Source of the DNA: Microbulbifer elongatus
GTDB lineage: Bacteria > Pseudomonadota > Gammaproteobacteria > Pseudomonadales > Cellvibrionaceae
NCBI RefSeq assembly: GCF_021165935.1
Contig: NZ_CP088953.1
Location: 2,093,501 to 2,157,500 of the forward strand
Direction: 5' to 3'
DNA length: 64,000 nt
Shown here: positions 18,575 to 28,271 of the stretch, piece after piece
Position numbering within the stretch: the first letter of the stretch is position 1
Layout of the letters: every line of letters starts with the position of its first letter
Position numbers and translations under genes: made by a program
Notes under the pieces: generated by a model
What the model saw: the letters and a program-made list of their open reading frames with translations, nothing else
The model's database searches: none
What the model was told of the DNA's origin: nothing

Positions 18575-19613
18575 CGCGGTCTCCCGAACCGGAAGTTGTC
18601 GCGGTTCCCATACCCAGCAGGCGCTGTACTTGTGGCAGGGTATCCTCACTCGCAGTCAGCGGCATGGCGATCAGGCCGTAGCGGCGCTGCCAGTGCTGGA
18701 TGGTCTCCTGTCGCTGGCGATTGAACTTGTCCAGCGCGTCGAATACGGATGCGCTGCTGGTATCCAGGGTGGCCTGCAGGTCCCCGTCGGAAATGGCGCT
18801 TTTGAATCCGCGCGGTGTTTCACCGGCACCCATGGGATCGGTGACCGGCATTAGAATCACATCGTTGTGTTGCGCCAGCCCACCCAGCAGGCGCTCGGTG
18901 CGCGGGCCGATCACATCAAAGTCACTGATCATCAGAATCAGGTGATTGCGACTGGCGATATTGGCAACCGCGGTCAACACCTCGTCCAGGGAAGTGGGCT
19001 CCACGGCGGGGGCATCCGCGTGCAGGGCGAGGTTGGCTTCGGCGATGTCGGTAATAAACGCGGTGAGCGCGCGCCTGTTGCGCTTGGGCTTGTGCGTGCG
19101 CACCCCCTGATCGGTGACCACAATCCCCCCGACGCGGTCATCCTGGGCGAGAATGCCGTAAGCGGCGATGGCGGCGGCCTCGGCAGCGGTGGTGGACTTC
19201 ATTGCATGGCGCGAACCAAAAAACATCGACATGCGCTGGTCCACCACAATCAGGGTGGGGCGGTCGCGTTCTTCGGTGTAGACCCGAACATGGGGTTCAC
19301 CGGTGCGCGCGGTCACCTTCCAGTCGATCGCGCGGATATCGTCACTGGGCAGGTATTCCCGCAACTCCTCAAAGTTGAGTCCGCGTCCGCGCAGTTTGGA
19401 GGCGTGGCGGCCGCTCAACACACTCTGGGATTTCTGCCGTGGCAACAGGTGTAACAGTCGCGCGCGGGGCTCTAGCGCCTGCAGGTGCGCAAGCGTGACA
19501 TGCACGCGGGGGTCGATGGCCTTGCCGTCTTCCTCAGCCGTAGATGAATACGGAGGGACTGCGGCGCGTGTTCGTGCGCGAAAATCAAACATGGGGTCAG
19601 GGCAGAGCGACAT
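18561..19613 (-). CDS. DUF58 domain protein of the MoxR operon
   Basis: A 350-residue soluble protein. The DUF58 signature is clear: SGRHASKLRGRGLNFEELREYLPSDDIRAIDWKVTART (split in order), then GEPHVRVYTEERDRP. The C-terminal half has a VWA-like fold. No membrane helices precede it, unlike many DUF58 proteins. The start is uncertain: the ATG at 19613 overlaps moxR by 17 bases, and the ATG at 19592 (MFDFRART) would leave a gap of four. Neither has a strong ribosome site. Confidence 0.88.
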   Translation of the reverse strand: MSLCPDPMFDFRARTRAAVPPYSSTAEEDGKAIDPRVHVTLAHLQALEPRARLLHLLPRQKSQSVLSGRHASKLRGRGLNFEELREYLPSDDIRAIDWKVTARTGEPHVRVYTEERDRPTLIVVDQRMSMFFGSRHAMKSTTAAEAAAIAAYGILAQDDRVGGIVVTDQGVRTHKPKRNRRALTAFITDIAEANLALHADAPAVEPTSLDEVLTAVANIASRNHLILMISDFDVIGPRTERLLGGLAQHNDVILMPVTDPMGAGETPRGFKSAISDGDLQATLDTSSASVFDALDKFNRQRQETIQHWQRRYGLIAMPLTASEDTLPQVQRLLGMGTATTSGSGDRDAGK

Positions 19614-20607
19614 GCTGTAGCAGCCGGTCGATCACCTGATCGGCGCTGATACCTTCGCCCTGGGCCTCAAAGGTCAGGCCCAGGCGGTGGCGCAGACAGT
19701 CGTGAATCACTGCGTGAATATCCTGCGGATCCACATAGTCGCGGCCTTCCAGCCAGGCATTGGTGCGCGCACTCTTGTCCAGGGCAATGGAGCCCCGGGG
19801 GCTGGCACCGATATCAATCCAGCTGGCCAGTTTGTCGGAGAAGTCCTTGGGGAAACGGGTGGCGTTCACCAGGTCCGCCATATAACGCACCATGGCGTCG
19901 GACACGTGAATACCGGCAATTTCGGTGCGTGCGTCGAACACCGCCTGCTGGGAAATGATATTGGGATGCGCACTCGCGGGAGTCGTTTCGCCGTCCGCTT
20001 TCTGTTCCGCGGCGCGCTGGGCGGCACTGATTTCTTCATTGCGCACCAGGTTGATCACGTCCACCTCATCCTCTACCGGGGGGTAGGTAATCAGCACATG
20101 CATCAGGAAGCGGTCCATCTGCGCTTCCGGCAGCGGATAGGTGCCTTCCTGTTCGATAGGGTTCTGGGTGGCCATCACCATAAACAGGGGCGGCATCTTA
20201 TGGGTCTTGCCGGCAACGGTGACCTGGCGCTCTTCCATGGCTTCCAGCAGCGCCGATTGCACCTTAGCGGGGGCGCGGTTGATCTCATCCGCCAGTACCA
20301 GGTTGGCGAAGATGGGTCCGGGATGAAAGCGGAATTCAGAGCCGCCCGCATCGCGCACAAACACATCGGTACCGGTAACGTCCGCGGGCAGGAGATCCGG
20401 GGTGAACTGGATACGGCTGAAGTCCGCCTCCAGGTTCTTTGCCATGGCTTTGATGGCGCGGGTTTTGGCAAGACCGGGCAAACCCTCCACTAGCAGATTG
20501 CCGTTGGCGAGCAGACCGATGACCAGGCGGCGGATCACATCCCGCTGGCCGATAATCGCGCGGCCGATACCCTCTTCCAGTGCTGCAATCTGTTCCCTTG
20601 CGGACAT
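19597..20607 (-). CDS. MoxR-type AAA+ ATPase
   Basis: A 336-residue cytoplasmic AAA+ ATPase. Walker A is GLPGLAKT (about 43-50), Walker B is [11 protein letters not shown], sensor 1 is ATQNP, and a C-terminal lid domain follows. MoxR proteins are thought to act as chaperones that help VWA proteins assemble or load cofactors into other complexes. It is the first gene of a six-gene minus-strand operon ending in batD. AAGGAAG lies 6 bases before the ATG. Confidence 0.93.
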   Translation of the reverse strand: MSAREQIAALEEGIGRAIIGQRDVIRRLVIGLLANGNLLVEGLPGLAKTRAIKAMAKNLEADFSRIQFTPDLLPADVTGTDVFVRDAGGSEFRFHPGPIFANLVLADEINRAPAKVQSALLEAMEERQVTVAGKTHKMPPLFMVMATQNPIEQEGTYPLPEAQMDRFLMHVLITYPPVEDEVDVINLVRNEEISAAQRAAEQKADGETTPASAHPNIISQQAVFDARTEIAGIHVSDAMVRYMADLVNATRFPKDFSDKLASWIDIGASPRGSIALDKSARTNAWLEGRDYVDPQDIHAVIHDCLRHRLGLTFEAQGEGISADQVIDRLLQHVALP

Positions 20608-20688
20608 GGCGCTTCCTTTTCTGCCATCGACTCAGAGTCCCTCAGTAACGCTAGCAGACCGGAGGCTGAGGAAGAGGGCGCAAGAAGC

Positions 20689-20694
20689 TATACT
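20689..20694 (+). promoter_or_regulatory. Candidate -10 box for the octaheme cytochrome gene
   Basis: TATACT matches the -10 consensus in five of six positions and lies 33 bases before the start codon. No clear -35 box is seen at the proper distance, so the promoter may need an activator or be misjudged. Confidence 0.3.
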
Positions 20695-20727
20695 CGGTGC
20701 CAATTAAAAACATAATCTGGAGTCAAG

Positions 20728-23055
20728 ATGCGAACGCCGATCACCCTTTTGCTGCTGGCACTTCTGATCAGTGCCTGTGATAACACGGCAGATCAGAAGG
20801 GTGCTGTAAAAGAGGAGGGGGCCGCGGCCGTTGCTGCAGCACCAGAGAAAAAAGTTCCGCCACAGCCTGCGCAGCCCGCACCGCAAAAATCCGGCACGCC
20901 CCCCCAAGCGGACAACCATCCCGACTACGTGGGGGTGGCACAGTGTGCCAGCTGCCATCAGCGGGAATATAAGGATTGGCAGAAATCCCACCACGACCTG
21001 GCGATGAAGTTGCCCAGTGAAGAAACGGTGGTGGGGGATTTCGACAATGCCAGGTTTGACTATTTCGGTACCGAGTCCAGCTTCTACCAACGGGATGGCC
21101 AGTACTTTGTGCGTACCGATGGCCCCGACGGGAAGTTGACCGAGTTTCCCATCGCCTACACCTTCGGCATTTACCCGCTACAGCAATACCTGATCGAATT
21201 CCCCGGTGGCCGCCTGCAGGCGCTGAGTCTCTCCTGGGATTCACGGCCAAAAGAGGAGGGGGGGCAGCGCTGGTTCCACCTGTATCCGGATGAAGAAATC
21301 AAGGCGGGGGATCCGCTGCACTGGACCGGCATCAATCAGAACTGGAATTTCCAGTGCGCCGATTGCCACTCCACCAACCTGCACAAAAATTACGACCAGG
21401 CATCGCAAACTTTTGCCACCCAGTGGTCGGAAATCAACGTGGGCTGCGAATCCTGCCACGGCCCCGGCCGCGCCCACGTGGCCTGGGCGGCACTGCCGGA
21501 ATCCGAACGTGCCGGGAAATCGGATAACGGTCTGGATATTCATTATGACGGTCGCCGCCAGGCGCGCTGGGCCATGGATAGCGAAACCGGTATTGCGCAT
21601 ATTGCCAACGCGGTGGAAACCCAGACAGAAATTCCTGTCTGCGCCCAATGCCATTCCCGGCGCGGCACCCAGTTCCCCGGGGTAAAACCGGACGATCACT
21701 ACCTGGACTATTTTCACCCCGCGCTTCTGGAAGACAATCTCTACCACGCCGATGGCCAGATTAACGATGAGGTGTATGTGTGGGGCTCCTTCCTGCAGAG
21801 CAAAATGCATGGGGCCGGGGTCACCTGCAGTAACTGCCATAATCCCCACAGCCTGGAATTGCGCGCGAATGGCAACGATGTATGTGCCCAGTGCCACCTG
21901 CCCAGCAAGTTCGATACCGCCGACCACCATTTCCACCCTGCCGGTAGCGAAGGGGCGCAGTGCGTGAACTGTCATATGACCGATAAAGTCTATATGCAGG
22001 TGGACGCCCGTCGGGACCACAGTTTCCGTGTGCCGCGCCCGGATCTGTCCGACAAGATCGGTTCCCCCAACGCCTGTACCGGCTGCCATACGGAAGAGTC
22101 CAACCAGTGGGCTGCGGAGTTCCTGCAGGAAAAATTCGGCGAGCCCGATCCGCACTATGGGGAAATTCTGTTCGCCGCCCGTCGTGGCTATCCCGGTGTC
22201 GAACAGCCACTGCAGGCGCTGGCCCTGGATGAAAGCCGGCCGGAAATAGTACGTGCCACGGCGGTATCTCTGATACCGCGTTACCTGTCCCGGCAATCCG
22301 CCCAGTTGTTGCAGGTGATTGCCCAGGGGGATGATGCGCTGCTGCACCTCGGGCTTGCTCAGAATCTGGATGCCATCCCCGAACAGGTGCGCCCGGCGCT
22401 GGCGATTCCCTTGCTCTATGAAGATGACCGGGTCATCCGCGCCCTCGCCGCCAATGCCATGGCGGGTGCCCCTATGGACCCCTACCCGCAAGAAGTCGGG
22501 CGACGCTTTGCCCAGGGAATGAAAGAGTTCCAGGCCAGCGCGGATTTCAATGCCGACCGCCCGGAGAGCCTGGTGAATCAGGCCGGGGTGTACCGTCGCC
22601 AGGGGGATGTTGTAAAGGCCGAGGCCCTGCTAACGCAGGCACGGGACATCGCTCCCTATTACGTACCGGCAACCATCAACCTTGCCGACCTGTATCGCAG
22701 TACCGGCCGGGAGGAAGCCGGCGAAGAACTGCTGCGCCAGGCGGTAAAAGACGCTTATGAAAAAGCCCCACTGAATCACGCCCTGGGCCTCTCTCTGGTG
22801 CGCCAGAAAAAACTGCAATCGGCCATGCCCTACCTGCGGGACGCCGCCGACAGCGACACCGCACCGGCGCGTTATTCCTATGTGTACGGCATTGCGCTCA
22901 ACTCCACTGGCGAGAATGAAGAAGCCATTGCCTATCTGGAGCAGGCTCTGGAGCGTTATCCCGGCGACCGGGAGATTCTTTCGGCGCTGGTGTCCCTGCA
23001 CCGCGAAGCGGGAAACGCGGAAATTGCGCAGCAGTATCAGTCCATGCTGCAATAG
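20728..23055 (+). CDS. Octaheme cytochrome c lipoprotein with TPR domain
   Basis: A 775-residue exported protein. The lipobox LISAC (Cys17) marks it as a lipoprotein, followed by a Pro/Ala-rich linker to about residue 62. Eight heme-binding C-x-x-C-H motifs follow (CASCH, CADCH, CESCH, CAQCH, CSNCH, CAQCH, CVNCH, CTGCH) up to about residue 455. The C-terminal part has HEAT-like and TPR repeats (about 590-775, YVPATINLADLYRSTG, ARYSYVYGIALNSTGENEEAIAYLEQAL). It resembles the cytochrome c554 / octaheme family, but the electron donor and acceptor are unknown. GGAG lies 6 bases before the ATG. It is divergent from the moxR operon. Confidence 0.9.
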   Translation: MRTPITLLLLALLISACDNTADQKGAVKEEGAAAVAAAPEKKVPPQPAQPAPQKSGTPPQADNHPDYVGVAQCASCHQREYKDWQKSHHDLAMKLPSEETVVGDFDNARFDYFGTESSFYQRDGQYFVRTDGPDGKLTEFPIAYTFGIYPLQQYLIEFPGGRLQALSLSWDSRPKEEGGQRWFHLYPDEEIKAGDPLHWTGINQNWNFQCADCHSTNLHKNYDQASQTFATQWSEINVGCESCHGPGRAHVAWAALPESERAGKSDNGLDIHYDGRRQARWAMDSETGIAHIANAVETQTEIPVCAQCHSRRGTQFPGVKPDDHYLDYFHPALLEDNLYHADGQINDEVYVWGSFLQSKMHGAGVTCSNCHNPHSLELRANGNDVCAQCHLPSKFDTADHHFHPAGSEGAQCVNCHMTDKVYMQVDARRDHSFRVPRPDLSDKIGSPNACTGCHTEESNQWAAEFLQEKFGEPDPHYGEILFAARRGYPGVEQPLQALALDESRPEIVRATAVSLIPRYLSRQSAQLLQVIAQGDDALLHLGLAQNLDAIPEQVRPALAIPLLYEDDRVIRALAANAMAGAPMDPYPQEVGRRFAQGMKEFQASADFNADRPESLVNQAGVYRRQGDVVKAEALLTQARDIAPYYVPATINLADLYRSTGREEAGEELLRQAVKDAYEKAPLNHALGLSLVRQKKLQSAMPYLRDAADSDTAPARYSYVYGIALNSTGENEEAIAYLEQALERYPGDREILSALVSLHREAGNAEIAQQYQSMLQ

Positions 23056-23148
23056 CGCCTGTTGCCGCAGACCGTCATCCACGAACCATGACCGGTTCCG
23101 GCCTCGCCAGCGGCTAGCCCGATAACCTGAATCAGTGCACTACCGCCT

Positions 23149-24654
23149 ATGTCAGACAGCCAACAGACCGAATACGATCCCGGGCCGGATTCTTCGGCCC
23201 TGGAACCGGCGCAAGACACCGAGCTTGCCCGTGGCCTGCGCGACGAAATTGATTCCCACGACCGGGATCTGTCGGGCTTTCACCTGCTGCATGATGGTCT
23301 GTCGGCGTTTGTCGCGCGCGCGGCTCTGGTGAGGGAAGCCAGCATTTCTCTGGACCTCAAGTACTACATCTACAGTGATGACACCTCCGGGCGAATTCTC
23401 ACGGGGCTGCTGCTCCGGGCAGCGGACCGAGGTGTCCGTGTTCGCCTATTGGTGGACGACCTGGGGACACGAGTAGCCAATCCACGGATCCTTGCTCTGG
23501 AAAGTCATCCTCGCATTCAGATTCGCGTGTTCAACCCGGTCGAAGGCCGCAGTGGTCTGCGTCGCGGGTTGGAGCAGCTACTGAATTTCGGACGTATCAA
23601 CCACCGCATGCATAATAAATTACTGGTATGTGATGGTAATGTTGCAATCACTGGTGGGCGCAATATCGCGGACGGCTACTTCTCCAAAGCAGAAACGGAG
23701 TTTCTCGATGTCGATATCGTTACTGTTGGAGCGGTGGTGGGGGATGCCTCGAAGACCTTCGACGATTACTGGAACAGTGAAGTCGCAATTCCCGTAACCG
23801 AACTGGCTTTCACCAATGATCAGACCTGCTCACTGGAGGAACTGCGGGAGCAGGTAGGGGAATATTTGGCGGGTGCGCGGCAATCGGAATTCAGTCGCGC
23901 GCTGGAAAAGTCGGACCTCGCGGAAAAACTCAAGACCGGCGCGATTGAGTTTCACTGGGGGAAGGGAACACTGTTTGCTGATCCTCCACGCAAGGCCATT
24001 GACCGGGCGAGCGTGCCGGTGAGCGAGTATCCCGGCGCTAAGCTGGAAAAAATTATCAGACAGTGCCAACAGAAAGTGCGTATCACCAATGCGTATCTGA
24101 TTCCCGGTGTGCCCGGTGTGGACTTATTTTCCGCACTGCAGAATGCCAATGTCCAGGTGGATATTCTGACCAACGCCCTTGCCACCAACGATGTGGCAGT
24201 GGTGCACGGCGCCTATTCCCGCTACCGCAAGCCCCTGTTGCGCTCCGGGGTAAATTTATGGGAACTGCGTCCGGTGGCAGAACAGAAGCAGCGGCTGCAC
24301 TGGTTTAAAGGCAAGTCTCGCGCGAGTCTCCATGCCAAGACTTTTGTATTGGACGATGATCGCGCCTTTGTCGGCTCGATCAATCTCGACAGTCGCTCGA
24401 TTATCCAGAATACGGAAATTGGCGTGCTGATTGAAAACCCGCAGATCAACCGACAGTTGGACGAATTATTCGATACCTGGACCGGTCCGGACGCGGCCTG
24501 GCAGTTATCTCTGAATAAAGGAGAGAATATTCGCTGGACAGCGGCCGGGGAGGACGGGGAACAGGTAGTGGAAAAGCGGGACCCGGAGACCCGCTGGTGG
24601 CAACGCCTCTTGGCCCGTCTGCTCTCGCGCCTGCCTATTGAGTCGCAGATTTGA
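23149..24654 (+). CDS. Phospholipase D-like protein, cardiolipin synthase C type
   Basis: A 501-residue protein with two HKD catalytic motifs: H155-x-K-x4-D (MHNKLLVCDGNVAITGG) and LHAKTFVLDDDRAFVGS near the C-terminus. The layout matches ClsC (YmdC), which makes cardiolipin from phosphatidylglycerol and phosphatidylethanolamine. Unlike ClsC it has an acidic N-terminal tail and no clear membrane anchor. A phosphodiesterase with another substrate is possible. The gene follows the cytochrome by 93 bases and may be expressed with it. Confidence 0.83.
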   Translation: MSDSQQTEYDPGPDSSALEPAQDTELARGLRDEIDSHDRDLSGFHLLHDGLSAFVARAALVREASISLDLKYYIYSDDTSGRILTGLLLRAADRGVRVRLLVDDLGTRVANPRILALESHPRIQIRVFNPVEGRSGLRRGLEQLLNFGRINHRMHNKLLVCDGNVAITGGRNIADGYFSKAETEFLDVDIVTVGAVVGDASKTFDDYWNSEVAIPVTELAFTNDQTCSLEELREQVGEYLAGARQSEFSRALEKSDLAEKLKTGAIEFHWGKGTLFADPPRKAIDRASVPVSEYPGAKLEKIIRQCQQKVRITNAYLIPGVPGVDLFSALQNANVQVDILTNALATNDVAVVHGAYSRYRKPLLRSGVNLWELRPVAEQKQRLHWFKGKSRASLHAKTFVLDDDRAFVGSINLDSRSIIQNTEIGVLIENPQINRQLDELFDTWTGPDAAWQLSLNKGENIRWTAAGEDGEQVVEKRDPETRWWQRLLARLLSRLPIESQI

Positions 24655-24694
24655 AACCGGCTGCTACCACGCCCCACCCGGGGGCGCAGCGGCA

Positions 24695-25993
24695 TCAAAA
24701 TTCAAATTGCACGGACCCCCCCAGAAATTGCAGCGAAGTATCTTTATAGCTGCCTTCTAGCCTTGGACTGAACGGCGGCCGACCCTGCTGGTCAATGTCA
24801 ATATCGCCGGACCAGAGCATGGTGTAACCGATGTCCATGGTGACACCAGGGCAGAGCATTTTCCCTGCACCCAATCCAAAACGGTAGGCCTTGCCCGTGA
24901 CCAGGTTGGCGGTGAGGTTGGATTCGTTCTGCATGGAGTTGTCATAGGCGAAACCCGTGGACAGGTTCCACCCCTGCAAGAATCCCTGAGAAAAAGCATG
25001 CCTAACGCCCAGGGCGAAATGACCGGTGTCCTTGTACCCCTGATCGATAAACACGGATATTTGATCAGGGTGGTCGAGAGCCAGTCTCATTCCGGCAAAC
25101 TCGGACCAGTCCTGCCATCCGAGGTTGGCGTAGAGAGTGGTTTTGGGGGTCAATTTTTGTTGCAGGCTTGCGGTCACCGTCGCCGGCACCGTCATATCAA
25201 TTTCAGTCCGAGTCCCATTGAACCGTGCTACCGCTGGCTCAAAAATGGGGCCGAAACCACTCAGGCGCAGGTTGTCTTTGAAGGTAAGCTCCACTTTCGA
25301 TGTGTAGCTGATCCCAAAGGTTGTGGACTCGACCGGGCGATAGATAATGCCCGCATTGCCTCCGTAGCCGACGTCGATATCCTCGTATTTCAAGTGCGCA
25401 TCACCGGGGATCACCCCCGCACGGGGTGCGGAAACGTACTCAAAAAACGCCCCCATGATGTTAACGCCCGCGCCGATGGAAAGGCAGTCGTTTATTTTCC
25501 AGCTGAGCGAGGGGATCAGGCTCATTCCAATCAGGTCGGACTCCTGAACAAAACGTCGGCCCGCCCAGTCGTCGTTGTAATCCAGTCCTAGCCCGAAGTT
25601 TCCTGCCATGGCCAGGCCCCAGCCTAAACGTTCGGAGAAGACACCTGCTGCGTGGGCGCCACCACCGGGAAACCATTTCACCGGATTGCCGCCGTCGTTG
25701 CCGGGCACATTGGTTTCTCCGCCATTGCTGAAACCGACGTCGCCATAGAGTGCCTGGCCCGCCACGCGCACTTCTGTGGTGTCGCGCCAGACGGTACCGG
25801 CCGGATTGGTGAATGCCGTGGCGGCGTCTTCCGGCGTCGCTGCCCAGCCGGCACTTGCGGTACCCAGAGTAGGGGTGCCTATTTCCCATAGAAGAAGCCC
25901 GCCTGCGTGTGCCGACGGCACAGCGGTCAATGCGATCATGAACGGTAATGATCGCGTGCAGAGTGCTGCGATCGAGGCACATTTGTGCTGCAT
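24695..25993 (-). CDS. FadL/OmpP1 family outer-membrane transporter
   Basis: A 432-residue outer-membrane beta-barrel with a signal peptide ending near residue 30 (VPSAHAGG). The FadL signature is plain: an N-terminal hatch (GTASAGWAATPEDAATAFTNPAG, split), many amphipathic strands, and a C-terminal Phe (QFEF). Members carry long-chain fatty acids or other hydrophobic compounds into the cell. The gene follows the porin-like gene upstream by 81 bases and is probably co-transcribed with it. Confidence 0.88.
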   Translation of the reverse strand: MQHKCASIAALCTRSLPFMIALTAVPSAHAGGLLLWEIGTPTLGTASAGWAATPEDAATAFTNPAGTVWRDTTEVRVAGQALYGDVGFSNGGETNVPGNDGGNPVKWFPGGGAHAAGVFSERLGWGLAMAGNFGLGLDYNDDWAGRRFVQESDLIGMSLIPSLSWKINDCLSIGAGVNIMGAFFEYVSAPRAGVIPGDAHLKYEDIDVGYGGNAGIIYRPVESTTFGISYTSKVELTFKDNLRLSGFGPIFEPAVARFNGTRTEIDMTVPATVTASLQQKLTPKTTLYANLGWQDWSEFAGMRLALDHPDQISVFIDQGYKDTGHFALGVRHAFSQGFLQGWNLSTGFAYDNSMQNESNLTANLVTGKAYRFGLGAGKMLCPGVTMDIGYTMLWSGDIDIDQQGRPPFSPRLEGSYKDTSLQFLGGSVQFEF

Positions 25994-26074
25994 AACCAGT
26001 TCCCTCTGGACTTGGAAGCGACGAAACGATAACGCGAATCCGCTTCGTCAGACGATTCGTGAAATCAGCTCAGT

Positions 26075-26881
26075 TTATTTGGGAAAGAGCATCACCCAGT
26101 TCAGTCGAAAGCCCCAGTCGTGGCTGCCCCCTGTTGGGCTTTCCGCGTAGTAGCGCGGCCCAGCCTGTATCTGATAGGTCTGCTTCCCTACCTTGAATAC
26201 TTTGGCCACCAGAAAATGTACGGGTACATTCCATTGCTCGGTTTCCCAGTTGTAAGTGGATTCGGTCTGCAATGTAAAAGTCCAGGAGGTAGGGGTGTTG
26301 TATGCAAGAAACGGTTGCACAAAGGTGTTGTTCACATCGGTGCGGTTGTCGTTACCGGCAAAAGACCAGATGTGATTGGCGAGTGTTCCAATGGTCCAGG
26401 GGCCGGTCTGCTTGAGGACGACACCGGTTGGGCCGGCGCCCCATTTTTCGGTACCCAGTAGCGGCTCAGTACCTGTGGGCAATAGAAAGACCGGGCCCAG
26501 CCCCCAGGTAACTCCCCCGGCAGTGGGCTCCTTTGGCGAGAAAAACAGGCTTTGGGTGGTATCGCCGAGGCCGGTCTGATCGCCGCTCCCGGGGAAAATA
26601 TCTTCCTGGTTCATCACTGGAAGGATGGTGCGACTGATCAGGTTCCATTCCTTATTGATGGAAAACGGAATCACTGGCTGGACATTCAAGGTGTATTTCC
26701 GTCCGCCATCCGCCGGGCCGACGCGGTTGTCCCAGTTGTTCTGGAACGGGACACTGATCAGGTCGGAAACCGGGTTACTGAGCTTTTTGGCGAGGTCGGC
26801 GTCGCCGCGGGTATCGCTGCTGACGAGCGATGTAAGTGTGGCCACAATGAATACAAGCGATGGGGCGAAACCGCGGTACAT
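26075..26881 (-). CDS. Outer-membrane porin-like protein (phenol-pathway MetA-like transporter)
   Basis: About 268 residues from the ATG at 26881 (MYRGFAPS), with GGTGA upstream. An in-frame GTG at 26890 and TTG at 26893 are alternatives. A signal peptide (about 1-27) is followed by alternating strands rich in Trp, Tyr, Gly and ending in LNWVMLFPK. QNNWDNRVGP, SRTILPVMNQ and GLGPVFLLPTGTE are typical of the family annotated as transporter of the meta-pathway of phenol degradation. The substrate is unknown. Pairing with a FadL-type gene suggests uptake of a hydrophobic compound. Confidence 0.78.
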   Translation of the reverse strand: MYRGFAPSLVFIVATLTSLVSSDTRGDADLAKKLSNPVSDLISVPFQNNWDNRVGPADGGRKYTLNVQPVIPFSINKEWNLISRTILPVMNQEDIFPGSGDQTGLGDTTQSLFFSPKEPTAGGVTWGLGPVFLLPTGTEPLLGTEKWGAGPTGVVLKQTGPWTIGTLANHIWSFAGNDNRTDVNNTFVQPFLAYNTPTSWTFTLQTESTYNWETEQWNVPVHFLVAKVFKVGKQTYQIQAGPRYYAESPTGGSHDWGFRLNWVMLFPK

Positions 26882-27067
26882 CTTATTCACCAATCTCGGT
26901 CAGTTGTAAATCAGCTTTCCTCAGTCTAGATGTAGCGGGCAATAATTGTTTTCGCGTGTCGCGGTGGACCACCACGGAATGAAAATTGATGATTGAGTGG
27001 CGTTATCGACAGCGCTTACCGAGCAATAGGCGCCACTCAGCGGGTAGTGGAGACGGTGGGGAGCGGT

Positions 27068-27958
27068 TTACTTGGCGGCAATGGCCAATGCTACGGTACC
27101 AGGTCCCAGGTTGATTCCGCCGGACAGGCTCATCACCGAGCGATAAACCTTTACTCTGTGTTTTGCCGCGGTTTCGAGGAAGGACTTGAAACCCGGTGTA
27201 TTGTCCAGCTGTTCCAGTGGCCCCGCGATACTGACCACCACAGCGGGCATCAACAGTGCGTTGGCGGCCATCTTTTCTTCGGCGATCTGAAACAGGCGGT
27301 GGGTACTGCCATCGAAGGTTTTCACCGTATCGGCTACGGCGGAGCCCTGGTCGGTCATGGAAATGATCGGGTGCAGATCCAGCGAGCGCGCCATAAACGC
27401 CTTCAACCAGCTCACGCTTTTTTCGTTTTTCTGGCGGCCGCGTTCACGGAGGTAGTACACATCCCGGATTGCGGCGTAGCCGGCAATCTTGCGGCCAAAT
27501 TCCTCGGTGCGGGATTTTACCTGAGCGCCGGTGAGGCCTTTCTGGATCAGCGACAGGGTGTAGAGCGCAAGCAATCCCTGGCCGGAAAACAGAGTGTGAG
27601 AATCCACCGTATGGATCGCCACGGCGTCATCGCTGAGCTTCTGTGCGACCTTTAGCGCATTGGTGTAGGTCGGGCTGTTGGCGGCATTGATGGTCTGAAT
27701 GACGATATCTTTCTGGCCCTGGCGAATCAGTTTACTGATCACCTCTTCGATTTCCGGTTCACCTGCGGGCCCGGAATTGACGACTCGGGAGCGGTCGACC
27801 AGTGAGCGGGAATAGAAATGGCTCATTTGCGCGGGATTGCGCTGATCGCCAAACGCGTCTTTTCCCACACTGACACGGTGTGGCAATACGGGAACACCGT
27901 ATTTGCGCAGGAATTCGTCCGGTAAATCGCAGCCGGAATCGACGACTAACTGAACCAT
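27068..27958 (-). CDS. DegV family protein
   Basis: A 296-residue cytoplasmic protein of the DegV (FakB-like) family, which bind a fatty acid and, in Gram-positives, present it to a kinase. The start VVDSGCDLPDEFLRKYGVPVLPHRV (in parts) and HTVDSHTLFSGQGLLAL match the DegV lipid-binding core; the usual Ser-rich loop is seen as VNSGPAGEPE. No FakA-like kinase is in the window. Its role in Gram-negatives is not established. Confidence 0.85.
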   Translation of the reverse strand: MVQLVVDSGCDLPDEFLRKYGVPVLPHRVSVGKDAFGDQRNPAQMSHFYSRSLVDRSRVVNSGPAGEPEIEEVISKLIRQGQKDIVIQTINAANSPTYTNALKVAQKLSDDAVAIHTVDSHTLFSGQGLLALYTLSLIQKGLTGAQVKSRTEEFGRKIAGYAAIRDVYYLRERGRQKNEKSVSWLKAFMARSLDLHPIISMTDQGSAVADTVKTFDGSTHRLFQIAEEKMAANALLMPAVVVSIAGPLEQLDNTPGFKSFLETAAKHRVKVYRSVMSLSGGINLGPGTVALAIAAK

Positions 27959-28271
27959 TGCGGGGTACCTCTTATTGTTTGGTCCGTTGCCGAAGGCAAT
28001 TGGTCGCCAAATTTAGCACTTCGTCACAATTTCGCACAGTTTGCGCAGGACAAAGTACTTGACTATTTGTGACTGATCGGTTCGCGGGGGCAGTCTGTGA
28101 GCGATGGTTTTGGGGCGGGGCGAATTTTAGCGCGGCGTTTCGAGGCCGCTTCAGCAACACACTTTGTGCGCAGAAAAAAGCCGCGGATGTCCGCGGCAGA
28201 AGCTACTCAGGATGTCGAGATGACGAGGAGAGTAAATCGATACAGCCCCTCTGGGGCCGCCATGGGTGCGT
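27959..28271. other. Intergenic region between DegV and DUF4380 genes
   Basis: The DegV promoter should lie near 27960-28080, which contains an AT-rich stretch with TTGACTATTTGTGAC. The other side holds the strong terminator of the DUF4380 gene. No gene is seen. Confidence 0.4.
28174..28197 (-). terminator. Rho-independent terminator after the DUF4380 gene
   Basis: On the minus strand GCCGCGGA-CA-TCCGCGGC, a perfect 8-bp stem, is followed by TTTTTT. It lies 75 bases after the stop at 28272. Confidence 0.9.
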
